Positions 36,675-44,893 of a DNA stretch of 64,000 bases are shown in pieces. Both the position numbers and the translations under genes were made by a program. The notes beneath the pieces are model-generated. The model was not told the DNA's origin and did no database searches. It saw only the letters and a program-made list of their open reading frames with translations. The stretch covers positions 3,307,092-3,371,091 of the forward strand of contig NZ_CP020694.1 of the NCBI RefSeq assembly GCF_003611275.1, in the 5' to 3' direction. How positions within the stretch are numbered: position 1 is the stretch's first letter; every line of letters starts with the position of its first letter. The stretch is from Sulfitobacter sp. D7 (GTDB lineage: Bacteria; Pseudomonadota; Alphaproteobacteria; Rhodobacterales; Rhodobacteraceae).

Positions 36675-37641
36675 GCCGCGGCTCCGTCAGCAGATGACAG
36701 GCCGCGCCGCGCCCCGTTTCGGTCTGCGCAAAGGCCGGGCGCTGCGTGGCACAATGGGGCAGCTCAGCCGGGCAGCGCCCCGAGAAACGGCAGCCCAACG
36801 GCAGCGCATGCAGCGGCGGCACGGTGCCGGGAATGGTCGGCAGCCTGCGGCGCTTTCCTTGGGCATCCCGCCCTGCCACACCGGCATCGGGCCGCGCGCC
36901 CAACAGCCCCTTGGTATAGGGATGCGCGGGCGCGCCAAGCACCTTTGCCGTGCGGCCCCGCTCAACCATATCGCCCGCATACATCACCACGATGTCTTCG
37001 GTGGCGCGCGCCACGGCAGCAAGGTCATGGCTGATGAAAACCAGCGCCATCTCGCGCTCTCGCGCGAGTCGTTGCAGCAGGTCGGTGATCCGCAGCGCAA
37101 CATTGGCATCCAGCGCCGTGGTCGGCTCATCCGCGATCAGCAGCATCGGATTGCAGGCCAAGGCCAGCGCGATCAGCACCCGCTGGCGCTGCCCGCCCGA
37201 CATCTCATGCGGGAATTGCCGCAGGCGTCGATCTGGGTCGGGAATGCCCACCTCTTCGAACAGGCTCAGCGCGCGGGCGCGGGCCGCGCGGCGCGTCAGC
37301 CCGTCGTGCAGCAGCATCGGCTCCATCACCGTATCGCCCACCCGCCGCAGCGGGTTGAGCGCCGCCATCGGCTCCTGAAACACCATCGCGACGCGGCGGC
37401 TGCGCAGCCTCTGCCAATCCCGCTCTGCCGCGCGGGCCATATCCTGCCCGTCGATGCGAAGCTGTCCGGTCAGGCGCGCGCTGTCGGGGGCCATGCCCAT
37501 CAGGCACAGGGCCAGAAGCGTCTTGCCCGAACCGCTTTCGCCAACGACACCCAAGCGGTCGCCGCGCTCGATCACCAGATTGGCATCACGCAGCGCCGCC
37601 GCATGGCCGAAATGGACCGAGAGATTGCTAAGATCGATCAT
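36667..37641 (-). CDS. ABC transporter ATPase (DppD-like), second importer
   Basis: A 324-residue ATPase: Walker [17 protein letters not shown] (about 33-48), Q-loop VFQEPMAALNP, signature MSGGQRQRVLIALALA (about 148), Walker [13 protein letters not shown] (about 170), and the C-terminal oligopeptide-transport extension with CRFSGRCPAELPHC. Four-base overlaps with the permease upstream and an eight-base overlap with the ATPase downstream show a tightly packed operon. Confidence 0.92.
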   Translation of the reverse strand: MIDLSNLSVHFGHAAALRDANLVIERGDRLGVVGESGSGKTLLALCLMGMAPDSARLTGQLRIDGQDMARAAERDWQRLRSRRVAMVFQEPMAALNPLRRVGDTVMEPMLLHDGLTRRAARARALSLFEEVGIPDPDRRLRQFPHEMSGGQRQRVLIALALACNPMLLIADEPTTALDANVALRITDLLQRLAREREMALVFISHDLAAVARATEDIVVMYAGDMVERGRTAKVLGAPAHPYTKGLLGARPDAGVAGRDAQGKRRRLPTIPGTVPPLHALPLGCRFSGRCPAELPHCATQRPAFAQTETGRGAACHLLTEPRHD

Positions 37642-38456
37642 CGCGCCCGCACCAGTCTCGGGTCGGTGATATCACGCAGCCCGTCGCCCAGAAGGCCGAA
37701 CCCCAGCACCGCCACGACGATGCAAAGGCCGGGATAGATTGCCAGTTGCGGGGCGAGATACATCAACGTCTGCGCCTCCGACAACATCCGCCCCCAGCTT
37801 GACGCAGGCGGCTGCGCGCCGAGGCCAAGATAGCTCAGCGCCGCTTCGGCGAGGATTGCCACGGCAAATTCGATGGTGGCCTGCACGATGATGGCCGCGG
37901 CGATATTGGGCAGGATGTGATCGCGGCTGATCGCAAAGCGCCCCCGCCCCGCCGCGCGTGCCGCGGCGACATAATCGCGCGTCCAGATTTGGTTGGCAGA
38001 GGCACGGGTGACGCGGGCGAAGATGGGGATGTTGATAAATGAGATCGCCAGCACCGCATTGGTCAGCGACGGCCCAAAGACCGCCGCCAGCATGATCGCA
38101 AAGAGCAACGCGGGAAAGGCAAAGCCGAGATCGGCAAGCCGCATCACCCCATCCTCGACCCAACCGCCAAGCGCCGAGGCGAGCAACCCAAGCGATACGC
38201 CGATGCTGCCGCCTAAAAGCACCGCCACCAGCGCCACGGTCATCGAATTACGCGCCGCCGCCATCAGTTGCGCCACCACGTCGCGGCCCAACTGATCGGT
38301 GCCCAGCCAATGCTCTGCCGAAGGCGGCGCGAATTTGGTCGAGATCGACATCGTCTGCGGGTCATGCGGGGTCCAGATCAGCGACAGAGCCGCCACCCCA
38401 ACCACGAGGCTGACCAGCACCGCGCCCAGCAGAAAATTCGCCGGAAGCTGCCTCAT
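37638..38456 (-). CDS. ABC transporter permease (DppC-like), second importer
   Basis: A 272-residue permease with six helices. LPANFLLGAVLVSLVVGVAAL is the first helix; GTDQLGRDVVAQLMAAARNS is the DppC signature; the EAA loop is AAARAAGRGRFAISRDHILPNI (about 175); AALSYLGLGAQPPASSWGRML ends the conserved core. It lacks the longer N-terminal tail of the first importer's DppC-like protein. ATGA overlaps on both sides. Confidence 0.92.
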   Translation of the reverse strand: MRQLPANFLLGAVLVSLVVGVAALSLIWTPHDPQTMSISTKFAPPSAEHWLGTDQLGRDVVAQLMAAARNSMTVALVAVLLGGSIGVSLGLLASALGGWVEDGVMRLADLGFAFPALLFAIMLAAVFGPSLTNAVLAISFINIPIFARVTRASANQIWTRDYVAAARAAGRGRFAISRDHILPNIAAAIIVQATIEFAVAILAEAALSYLGLGAQPPASSWGRMLSEAQTLMYLAPQLAIYPGLCIVVAVLGFGLLGDGLRDITDPRLVRAR

Positions 38457-39397
38457 GCTCGGGCCTTCAGCCGGGGGTCGATGACCACGTAAAGTAGGTC
38501 GACCACGAAATTCGCCGTGACCACGATGGCGGCAAAAAGCATCACCAGCGCCTGCACCGTGGGCAGGTCACGGTTGGCGATGGACTGAAAGATCAGCCGC
38601 CCCAGCCCCGGCAGGTAAAAGACGTTCTCAATCACGATGGTGCCGGTGACCAACGCGGCGAATTGCATGCCCACGATGGTCACGATCGGCACCAGCGCAT
38701 TGGGCAGCACATGCCGCCAAAGCACCCGCCGCCGCGACAACCCACTGGCCCGCGCGGTGCGCACGAAATCCAGCCGCATCACCTCCAGCGCCGAAGATCG
38801 CGTGACCCGCGCCAGCACCGCCGATTGCACCAGCGCCAGCGCCACCGTGGGCAGGATGAGCGACCGCAGCGCCGCGCCCGGATCGTCCCAGCCCGCAAAG
38901 CCCCCGGGCGGCAGCCAGCGCAGCTTCACGGCAAAGAGCATCACCAGCAGGATCGACAGCCAGAAGGCGGGCACCGCAATGCCGAGCTGGCTGAGAAACA
39001 TCACCCCCCAGTCACCCGCCCGCCCATGCTGCGCCGTCGCCGTGATGCCAAGGCCCAGCGCCAGCACCAGCGTCACCAGCATCCCCGCCACGGCGAGGGA
39101 TATCGTCATCGGCAGCCGCTCGGCGATCAGGTCAGAGACCGGCACGCGGAAGGAATGGCTGATCCCGAAATCCCCCTGCAGCGCGTTCCAGACCCAACTG
39201 AAATAGCGCGTTGTCAGGGGGTCATTCAGCCCCAACTGCGCGCGCAGCGCCGCCAAAGCGTCTTCGCTGGCGTCCATGCCAAGGATGGTCAGCGCCGGAT
39301 CGCCCGGCAGCACGTTCATCACGGCAAAGACCACGAGTGAGACGGCGAGCAAGGTTAGCACGAAACCAAGCGTGCGGCGAAAGAGGAAATAGGCCAC
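38453..39397 (-). CDS. ABC transporter permease (DppB-like), second importer
   Basis: A 314-residue permease. AYFLFRRTLGFVLTLLAVSLVVFAV is the usual DppB first helix, followed by NVLPGDP (about 29); the EAA loop is TARASGLSRRRVLWRHVLPNALVPIV (about 205-230) and NVFYLPGLGRLIFQSIANRDLP ends the core. The start is GTG at 39397 without a strong ribosome site, 15 bases after a GC hairpin. Overlaps the DppC-like gene by four bases. Confidence 0.91.
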   Translation of the reverse strand: MAYFLFRRTLGFVLTLLAVSLVVFAVMNVLPGDPALTILGMDASEDALAALRAQLGLNDPLTTRYFSWVWNALQGDFGISHSFRVPVSDLIAERLPMTISLAVAGMLVTLVLALGLGITATAQHGRAGDWGVMFLSQLGIAVPAFWLSILLVMLFAVKLRWLPPGGFAGWDDPGAALRSLILPTVALALVQSAVLARVTRSSALEVMRLDFVRTARASGLSRRRVLWRHVLPNALVPIVTIVGMQFAALVTGTIVIENVFYLPGLGRLIFQSIANRDLPTVQALVMLFAAIVVTANFVVDLLYVVIDPRLKARA

Positions 39398-39412
39398 GAA
39401 GTCAGGTCCAAA

Positions 39413-39439
39413 GGCCGCGGCACAAGGGGCGCCGCGGCC
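39413..39439 (-). terminator. GC hairpin between second binding protein and its permeases
   Basis: GGCCGCGGC and GCCGCGGCC form nine pairs around a nine-base loop, eight bases after the binding-protein stop; on the minus strand TTTGG follows. Same position relative to the operon as the hairpins at 22103 and 32591, so probably a partial terminator that lowers permease expression relative to receptor. Confidence 0.6.
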
Positions 39440-39447
39440 GTTTCAAG

Positions 39448-40935
39448 TTAGTTGGCGACGCGCACGTTCTTCAGCGGCATGTAGAGCACAGGCGAGGAAG
39501 CCCAGTAGCCTTCGACCTCCTGCCGGAAGACGCCCAGCAGCGGCAGCTGGAACAGGAAGCCATGCACCGATTGGTCGGACAGCATCTGCTGGCCCTGCTT
39601 GAGCAATTCGTCGCGGGCCTCGGCATCGACCTCAGTCGTGATCTTTTCCCACAGGGCGGTCATCTCGGCATTGTCGTAGCCGTAGAAATAGTCAGGCCCG
39701 CGGGCGAAATTGCCCATGTCATTGGGGCTGGTGTGGGCGATGATCGTCATGTCATAGTTCTTTTTCTTGTAGACCTCATCGATCCAGAAGCCCCATTCGA
39801 CATTCTCAACCTTGGCGTCGATCCCAGCCTCGGAAAGTTGGTTCTGGATGATCTCGGCCGAGCGGGTCGCGTAGGGGAAGGGCGGCACGCGCAGGGTCAT
39901 GGTGGCGCCGGCCACGCCTGCCGCCTCAAACATTTCCTCGGCCTTGGCGCTGTCATGCGGATAGGCGTCCGTCAGGTCGACATAGGCGGTGCCGTGGGGC
40001 GGGTAGAAACTGCCAATAGGCACGGCTTGGCCATACATCGCGCCCTCAATAATTTCGTTGCGGTCGATGGCGGTGGCCACGGCGCGGCGCACCTCGACAT
40101 TGTCGAAGGGTGGTTTCGCGTTGTTCATGGCGAGGATCACTTCGCCCTCGGTCGAGCCAACATTCACGCGAAAGCGGGGGTCGGCCTCGAACTGCGGCAG
40201 CAGTTCCGGCGCGGGGAAACCGGGGAAGGCGTCAAGCTCTTCGGCCATCATCGCCGCTGTCGCCGCGGCGGGGTCGGAGATGAAACGGAACACCACCTTG
40301 TCCAGCGCCACATCCGCCGCATCGCGGTGATCGGGGTTCTTGATTAGCGTCAGGCGGTCGCCGCGAGTCCAACTGTCGAACTTGAAGGGGCCGGAGCCGA
40401 CCGGGTTGGCGTTGTTGCCCTCGGCGCTTTCGGCGGCCACGATGGCGCTGTCGCCCTGCCCCATGTTGAAGAGGAAAAAGGCGTCTTTGCCCGAAAGCGT
40501 GATCTCGACCGTCTGCGTGTCGACCGCTTTGACGCTCTCGATCGGCTCGAAGATGTCCTTGGAGGGATTCACGCTGTCTTCGCCCATGGCCCGCTCGAAG
40601 GAATAGACCACATCCTCGGCGTCGAGCGTGCTGCCATCGTGGAAGGTCACGCCTTCGGCCAAGGTGAACGTATAGGTCAGCCCGTCTTCAGACACCTCCC
40701 AAGAGGCCGCGAGGTTGGGCTGCACCTCGCCGTTTTCCGCCACGGTGGTCAGCGATTCAAAGACGTTTTGCGTCATCATGCTGTCGATGGAGGCGGTCGC
40801 ATCCGCCGTCGGGTCAAGCGACGTGGGCTCCTGCTGCATGCCGATGACAAGCTCGGCGGCGGCAGAGGCTGAGGCCATCAGGCCAAAGGCCAGCGTCAGC
40901 GCGGGAAGGGTTTTGGTAAGGGGCAAATGAGACAT
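39448..40935 (-). CDS. ABC transporter substrate-binding protein, second peptide/opine-type importer
   Basis: A 495-residue SBP_bac_5 family protein. Signal peptide in residues 1-27 (LTLAFGLMASASAAA at the cleavage end). Mature start ELVIGMQQEPTSLDPTADAT; family block YTFTLAEGVTFHDGSTLDAE with DVVYSFERAMG; EVRRAVATAIDRNEII near 300; C-terminus LFQLPLLGVFRQEVEGYW. First gene of the operon that ends in the phosphodiesterase. Distinct from the DppA-like protein at 32633; the ligand is unknown. Confidence 0.91.
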   Translation of the reverse strand: MSHLPLTKTLPALTLAFGLMASASAAAELVIGMQQEPTSLDPTADATASIDSMMTQNVFESLTTVAENGEVQPNLAASWEVSEDGLTYTFTLAEGVTFHDGSTLDAEDVVYSFERAMGEDSVNPSKDIFEPIESVKAVDTQTVEITLSGKDAFFLFNMGQGDSAIVAAESAEGNNANPVGSGPFKFDSWTRGDRLTLIKNPDHRDAADVALDKVVFRFISDPAAATAAMMAEELDAFPGFPAPELLPQFEADPRFRVNVGSTEGEVILAMNNAKPPFDNVEVRRAVATAIDRNEIIEGAMYGQAVPIGSFYPPHGTAYVDLTDAYPHDSAKAEEMFEAAGVAGATMTLRVPPFPYATRSAEIIQNQLSEAGIDAKVENVEWGFWIDEVYKKKNYDMTIIAHTSPNDMGNFARGPDYFYGYDNAEMTALWEKITTEVDAEARDELLKQGQQMLSDQSVHGFLFQLPLLGVFRQEVEGYWASSPVLYMPLKNVRVAN

Positions 40936-41052
40936 GGGGCAGCACTCCTGTGGGGAGGGGCGTGTTCGGCCCTGCCGTGCGCCCCTTTGCGACAGATTGC
41001 GCCGGGCGGGGGCGTTCGGTCAACGGCTTTGGCGCAAAACAAGAAAACTTCA

Positions 41053-41062
41053 TGCAATTGCA
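41053..41062. promoter_or_regulatory. Palindrome in the divergent promoter region 40936-41171
   Basis: TGCAATTGCA, a perfect ten-base palindrome in an AT-rich patch (CAATAATATGG follows), midway between the second binding-protein gene and the FAD oxidoreductase. Candidate operator or promoter element; nothing else is recognisable in this 236-base gap. Confidence 0.3.
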
Positions 41063-41171
41063 ATAATATGGCGGATTTTACCGAGTGGCCTCGACAGCGG
41101 AAAGGGACCGGGGGATCGGCCCTTTTGTGCGGCAGTCGTCGGTGCTAGCCTCCGCGCAGAGAGGGCAGATT

Positions 41172-42302
41172 ATGGATATTTCTACGGCAGGTTTCGATTG
41201 CATTGTCATTGGCGCGGGCATCGCGGGCGCTTCTGTCGCTGCTGAACTGTCCAGCGACCGCCGGGTGCTGCTGTTGGAACGAGAAAGCCAGCCGGGCTAT
41301 CACACCACGGGCCGCTCTGCCGCCCTGTTTACCGTGACCTATGGGCCGGAGGTGATCCGCGCCCTTTCCCGCGCTTCTGCCGCTTTCTTTCACACCCCCG
41401 CCAGCCCCCATCTGGAGCATCCGCTGCTGGAACCACGCGGCGCGGTGTTCGTCGCGCGGCAGGATCAGAAGGCGGCGCTGGCGCGCACCGCCGAGGAACT
41501 GGGGCCCCATGTCACCCCGCTGACCGGGGCCGAAATCGAGACACTCGTGCCGCTGCTGCGCAAGGGCTATGCCAGCGCCGGGCTGCGCGATGCTTCGGCG
41601 GCCGATATCGACGTGAACGGGCTGCATCAGCATTACCTCAAGACCTTCCGCGCCGCGGGCGGTGTCTTGCAAACCAAGGCCGAGGTGCGGGCGCTTCGCA
41701 AAGAAGGGGCCTGGCAGGTCGACACGAACCAAGGCACCTTCCACGCGCCGGTCATCGTCAATGCCGCAGGGGCTTGGGCCGATGAGATCGCCACGCTGGC
41801 AGGGCTTGCGCCTGCGGGTCTCACCCCGAAACGCCGCACCGCGCTGACGGTGGCACCGCCCGATGGCATGGAACCGGACCGTTGGCCGATGGTGGTGGAT
41901 ATCGATGAGCAGTTCTACCTCAAGGCCGATGCGGGCAAGCTGCTGATTTCACCTGCGGACGCCACGCCCTCGCCCCCTTGTGACGCCCAGCCCGAGGAAT
42001 TGGATATCGCGATCTGTATCGACCGGATCGAAACCGCATTCGACCTTCACCGCCCCCGCATTGAAAGCCGCTGGGCCGGGCTGCGCAGTTTCCTGCCCGA
42101 CGGTGATCCGGTGGCCGGATTTGATCCCGAGGGAGAGGGGTTCTTCTGGCTAGCGGGCCAAGGTGGCTATGGCATCCAGACCGCGCCGGCGCTGGCGCGC
42201 CTTGCCGCCGCTTTGCTGCGGGGAGAAGACATCCCCGGCGACATTGCCGCCGAGGGTGTCACTGCAAAGGCGCTTGCACGCAGGCGTCCGGGGCTGGCTT
42301 AG
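41172..42302 (+). CDS. FAD-dependent amino-acid/amine oxidoreductase (DAO family)
   Basis: A 376-residue flavoprotein of the D-amino-acid oxidase/glycine oxidase family. From the ATG at 41172 ([16 protein letters not shown]); the frame stays open 29 codons further up without a plausible start. The FAD motif is [18 protein letters not shown] (about 9-26), followed by [21 protein letters not shown] typical of the DadA-like subgroup, [18 protein letters not shown] near 195 and [16 protein letters not shown] with [21 protein letters not shown] at the C-terminal FAD end. Divergent from the second ABC importer, so it may oxidise an imported compound. Its stop overlaps the convergent rlmN stop by four bases. 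Confidence 0.86.
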   Translation: MDISTAGFDCIVIGAGIAGASVAAELSSDRRVLLLERESQPGYHTTGRSAALFTVTYGPEVIRALSRASAAFFHTPASPHLEHPLLEPRGAVFVARQDQKAALARTAEELGPHVTPLTGAEIETLVPLLRKGYASAGLRDASAADIDVNGLHQHYLKTFRAAGGVLQTKAEVRALRKEGAWQVDTNQGTFHAPVIVNAAGAWADEIATLAGLAPAGLTPKRRTALTVAPPDGMEPDRWPMVVDIDEQFYLKADAGKLLISPADATPSPPCDAQPEELDIAICIDRIETAFDLHRPRIESRWAGLRSFLPDGDPVAGFDPEGEGFFWLAGQGGYGIQTAPALARLAAALLRGEDIPGDIAAEGVTAKALARRRPGLA

Positions 42303-43480
42303 CCGCCCATCCCGGCGTCAGCTTCGATCTGCTTGCGCGACTTGCGTGCGCGTTCGGTGGCCGATTTCAACTGACCACAGGCCGCCATAATGTCTTCGCC
42401 ACGGGGCTTGCGCACGGGCGAGGCATAGCCCGCGTTATAGACGATATCGGCAAAGGCGCGGATGCGATTGTTGGACGACCGCTCATAGGGCGAACCGGGC
42501 CATTCGTTGAAGGGAATGAGGTTGATTTTGGCCGGGATGCCCTTAATCAACTCGACCAAGCGATGCGCGTCTTCGTCGCTGTCGTTCACGCCCTTCAGCA
42601 TCACATATTCAAACGTGATCCGCTCGGAGTTGCTGACCTTGGGATAGGCGCGTAGGGCGTCGAGCAGTTCTTCGATGTTCCAACGCTTGTTGATCGGCAC
42701 CAGCTTGTTGCGCACCTCATCGGTGGTGGCGTGGAAAGACACGGCAAGTTGGCAGCCGATTTCGGCGGCGGTGCGGTGGATCTCGGGCACAACGCCGGAG
42801 GTCGAGAGCGTAATGCGGCGGCGCGAAAGCTGAATGCCCTCAGGGTCCATCGCGATCTTCATCGCGTCGCGCACGTTCTCAAAATTGTACAGCGGCTCGC
42901 CCATACCCATCAGCACGATATTGCTCAAAAGACGGGCCTCTTCGGTCCGAGTGCCAGTCTCGGGCCATTCATCCAGATCATCGCGCGCCACCATGACCTG
43001 ACCGATAATCTCAGCGGCGGTAAGATTACGCACCAGTTTCTGCGTGCCCGTGTGGCAGAAGGAACAGGTCAGCGTGCAGCCCACTTGGCTGGACACACAA
43101 AGCGTGCCGCGGCCCTCTTCAGGGATATAGACCACCTCAACTTCATGACCGCCTGCGATCCGCACCAGATACTTTCGCGTGCCGTCTTCGCTTTCCTGCC
43201 GGGTCACAACCTCAGGCACTTCGATCACAAATTTCTCTGCCAGTTCAGCGCGGTAGCCTTTGGCGAGGTTGGTCATGGAGTCGAAATCACGCACACCCCA
43301 CTGATAAATCCACTGCCAGATTTGCCCCACACGCATCTTTGCCTGTTTCTCAGGCGTGCCGTTTGCGATCAACACGTCACGCATGGCGTCACGGGTCAGA
43401 CCGACAAGGTTAATCGGCCCCTCGGGCAACTTGCGGGGAAGGGTCATCACGTCTTGGGTGATGGGCGCGGAAGCGGACAT
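42299..43480 (-). CDS. rlmN: Dual-specificity rRNA/tRNA adenine C2-methyltransferase RlmN
   Basis: Radical-SAM enzyme that methylates A2503 of 23S rRNA and A37 of some tRNAs. The 393 residues include the radical-SAM cluster motif [11 protein letters not shown] (Cys-x3-Cys-x2-Cys, about 135), [15 protein letters not shown] (SAM binding), [31 protein letters not shown] and the methyl-accepting Cys near the C-terminus in [11 protein letters not shown]. The N-terminal accessory domain is about 1-110. Convergent with the FAD oxidoreductase with overlapping stops; upstream is ectR on the same strand after a 91-base gap. Confidence 0.96.
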   Translation of the reverse strand: MSASAPITQDVMTLPRKLPEGPINLVGLTRDAMRDVLIANGTPEKQAKMRVGQIWQWIYQWGVRDFDSMTNLAKGYRAELAEKFVIEVPEVVTRQESEDGTRKYLVRIAGGHEVEVVYIPEEGRGTLCVSSQVGCTLTCSFCHTGTQKLVRNLTAAEIIGQVMVARDDLDEWPETGTRTEEARLLSNIVLMGMGEPLYNFENVRDAMKIAMDPEGIQLSRRRITLSTSGVVPEIHRTAAEIGCQLAVSFHATTDEVRNKLVPINKRWNIEELLDALRAYPKVSNSERITFEYVMLKGVNDSDEDAHRLVELIKGIPAKINLIPFNEWPGSPYERSSNNRIRAFADIVYNAGYASPVRKPRGEDIMAACGQLKSATERARKSRKQIEADAGMGG

Positions 43481-43571
43481 TGCAAAGACTCACAGGCTAG
43501 GGATGGGTCTCTATATAGGGAATGACGCGATTTGCAAAAGGGTTTGGCTGCCCGCGCTTTTAAGGTCAACC

Positions 43572-44072
43572 TTAATAGGTCTTCTTGCTCATCCGCAATT
43601 CACCGGTCGCCAGAACCGGCGCGGCATCCAGACTGTCTACATTCAGCATCGCCGCCACACGCTCCAACGAAGACACCAACTGCGCCTGCTCCCAATCGGC
43701 GAGATCGGCAAAGGCGCGGACGTAGCGCTGTTGCAACGCATCGGGGGCTTCCTCCAACACATCCTCACCTTGGGTGGTCAGGGTGATGTTGGTTTGCCGA
43801 CGGTCCTGCGCCGAGGGCTGCCGCGAGACCAAACTGCGCGCCACCAACTTATCGACCAACGCGGTTACGGTCGCTTGGCTCACGCCCATCTGATTGGCGA
43901 GGGTCTTGGCTGTGGGGTCTTTCTTCTCTCCGACGATCTGCAAAACCCGCAGTTGCGCCGGGGTTACCCCTGCGGCCTGCGCCAAATCGCGGGCATAGAG
44001 TTCGGTAGCGCGCAAAATGCGGCGTAAAGCGATCAGACTCTCGTCGACCCGGTCGGGATGTTTTTGCGTCAT
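43572..44072 (-). CDS. ectR: EctR, MarR-type regulator of ectoine biosynthesis
   Basis: A 166-residue MarR-family winged-helix protein, divergent from ectA, the position of EctR in halotolerant methylotrophs and roseobacters. HTH about 50-95 (LANQMGVSQATVTALVDKLVARSLVSR), wing with SAQDRRQTNITLTTQG, dimer helices at both ends. EctR represses the ectABC-ask promoter in methylotrophs. The ATG at 44072 has no Shine-Dalgarno sequence; instead the palindrome GTGCA-TCAT-TGCAC lies two bases upstream, so binding there would block its own expression. Confidence 0.88.
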   Translation of the reverse strand: MTQKHPDRVDESLIALRRILRATELYARDLAQAAGVTPAQLRVLQIVGEKKDPTAKTLANQMGVSQATVTALVDKLVARSLVSRQPSAQDRRQTNITLTTQGEDVLEEAPDALQQRYVRAFADLADWEQAQLVSSLERVAAMLNVDSLDAAPVLATGELRMSKKTY

Positions 44073-44073
44073 G

Positions 44074-44087
44074 GTGCATCATTGCAC
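44074..44087. promoter_or_regulatory. Palindrome at the ectR start
   Basis: GTGCA TCAT TGCAC: five-base arms, four-base centre, immediately upstream of the ectR ATG where the ribosome site should be. Candidate autoregulatory EctR site. Confidence 0.45.
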
Positions 44088-44127
44088 AATGGGGACGATT
44101 TCAGCAATCGCTCTCAACTGCCCTGAA

Positions 44128-44146
44128 CGCTTAGTATAGCTAAGCG
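44128..44146. promoter_or_regulatory. 19-base palindrome in the ectR-ectA intergenic region
   Basis: CGCTTAG TATAG CTAAGCG: seven-base perfect arms with a five-base centre, 56 bases from the ectR start and 160 from ectA. Size and symmetry suit a MarR dimer. Likely operator for EctR; inference. Confidence 0.55.
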
Positions 44147-44157
44147 AAACGCCTCAA

Positions 44158-44176
44158 TTTCGTTAGCCTTACGAAA
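44158..44176. promoter_or_regulatory. Second 19-base inverted repeat in the ectR-ectA region
   Basis: TTTCGT TAGCCTT ACGAAA: six-base perfect arms, seven-base centre, same total length as the palindrome at 44128 and 30 bases from it centre to centre (about three helical turns). Confidence 0.5.
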
Positions 44177-44288
44177 CAAATATGCACATGAGCATGGCCC
44201 TGAAACAACGCTATAAGCGTATTTTGAGGTATTTTGCTTTGAATGTTGAAGTATGACCGCACATGCCCTACTTAGCTTATCGAAACAA
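44163..44288 (+). repeat. Pair of 17-base direct repeats flanking the ectA promoter region
   Basis: TTAGCCTTACGAAACAA (44163-44179) and TTAGCTTATCGAAACAA (44272-44288) are identical at 14 of 17 bases, 109 bases apart; the second ends 18 bases before the ectA ATG, beside its ribosome site (AAGGGAG). Could be two binding sites for one regulator that bracket the promoter. Confidence 0.5.
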
Positions 44289-44306
44289 TAAGGGAGCCCC
44301 GAACGG

Positions 44307-44840
44307 ATGCAGAATGAACTCGACATGAAAAAAGCCCGCACACCCAAACTGCGCAAGCCCAATGCCGAGGACGGAGCTGCCATTTGGCAGTTGATTCGCG
44401 ACTGCAAGCCGCTCGACGAGAACTCGCTTTACGCGAACCTGATCCAGGCCGACCACTTCCGCGACACTTGTGTTGTGGCTGAGATGGACGGTGACATCGT
44501 TGGATGGATCTCCGGCCATATGATCCCTGCACAAGACGCCTTCTTTGTCTGGCAGGTTGCCGTTAGCCCCAAGGCCCGTGGCCTTGGTCTGGGTAAGACC
44601 ATGCTGATGGAACTCGTGAACCGCGATGAAACTGAGGACGCCAAAACCCTCAAGACTACGATCACCCGGGACAATGACGCCTCCTGGGGGCTGTTCCGCA
44701 GCTTTGCGAACCACGTCGGCGGCGACCTTTCGGATGCGCCCCACTTTACCAAAGACGCCCATTTCGATGGCGCGCACGACACCGAACATATGGTGACGAT
44801 CACGCTGCCCGAGACTGCGCCGCTTAAACGCGCCGCGTAA
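44307..44840 (+). CDS. ectA: L-2,4-diaminobutyrate acetyltransferase EctA
   Basis: Second enzyme of ectoine synthesis: acetylates L-2,4-diaminobutyrate at the gamma amino group with acetyl-CoA. A 177-residue GNAT-fold protein; family blocks are LRKPNAEDGAAIWQLIRDC, PLDENSLYANLIQADHF (EctA hallmark), VAEMDGDIVGWISGHM and the acetyl-CoA loop VSPKARGLGLGKTML. TTITRDNDASWGLFRSFA is also conserved. Preceded by AAGGGAG. First gene of ectA-ectB-ectC-ask; 53 bases to ectB. Confidence 0.96.
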   Translation: MQNELDMKKARTPKLRKPNAEDGAAIWQLIRDCKPLDENSLYANLIQADHFRDTCVVAEMDGDIVGWISGHMIPAQDAFFVWQVAVSPKARGLGLGKTMLMELVNRDETEDAKTLKTTITRDNDASWGLFRSFANHVGGDLSDAPHFTKDAHFDGAHDTEHMVTITLPETAPLKRAA

Positions 44841-44893
44841 ACCGCAGCTGACAATTCACACGACAGATTCTCTTGAAGAGAAAGGATATTCCT

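Noticed and set aside
39211..40347. 378-codon plus-strand frame opposite the second binding protein
   Set aside because: Antisense shadow with biased composition; overlaps two well-supported genes.
27603..41000. The two ABC importer operons as a recent tandem duplication
   Set aside because: Gene order, lengths and motif sequences differ throughout (different binding proteins, extra peptidase versus phosphodiesterase), so they are old paralogues.
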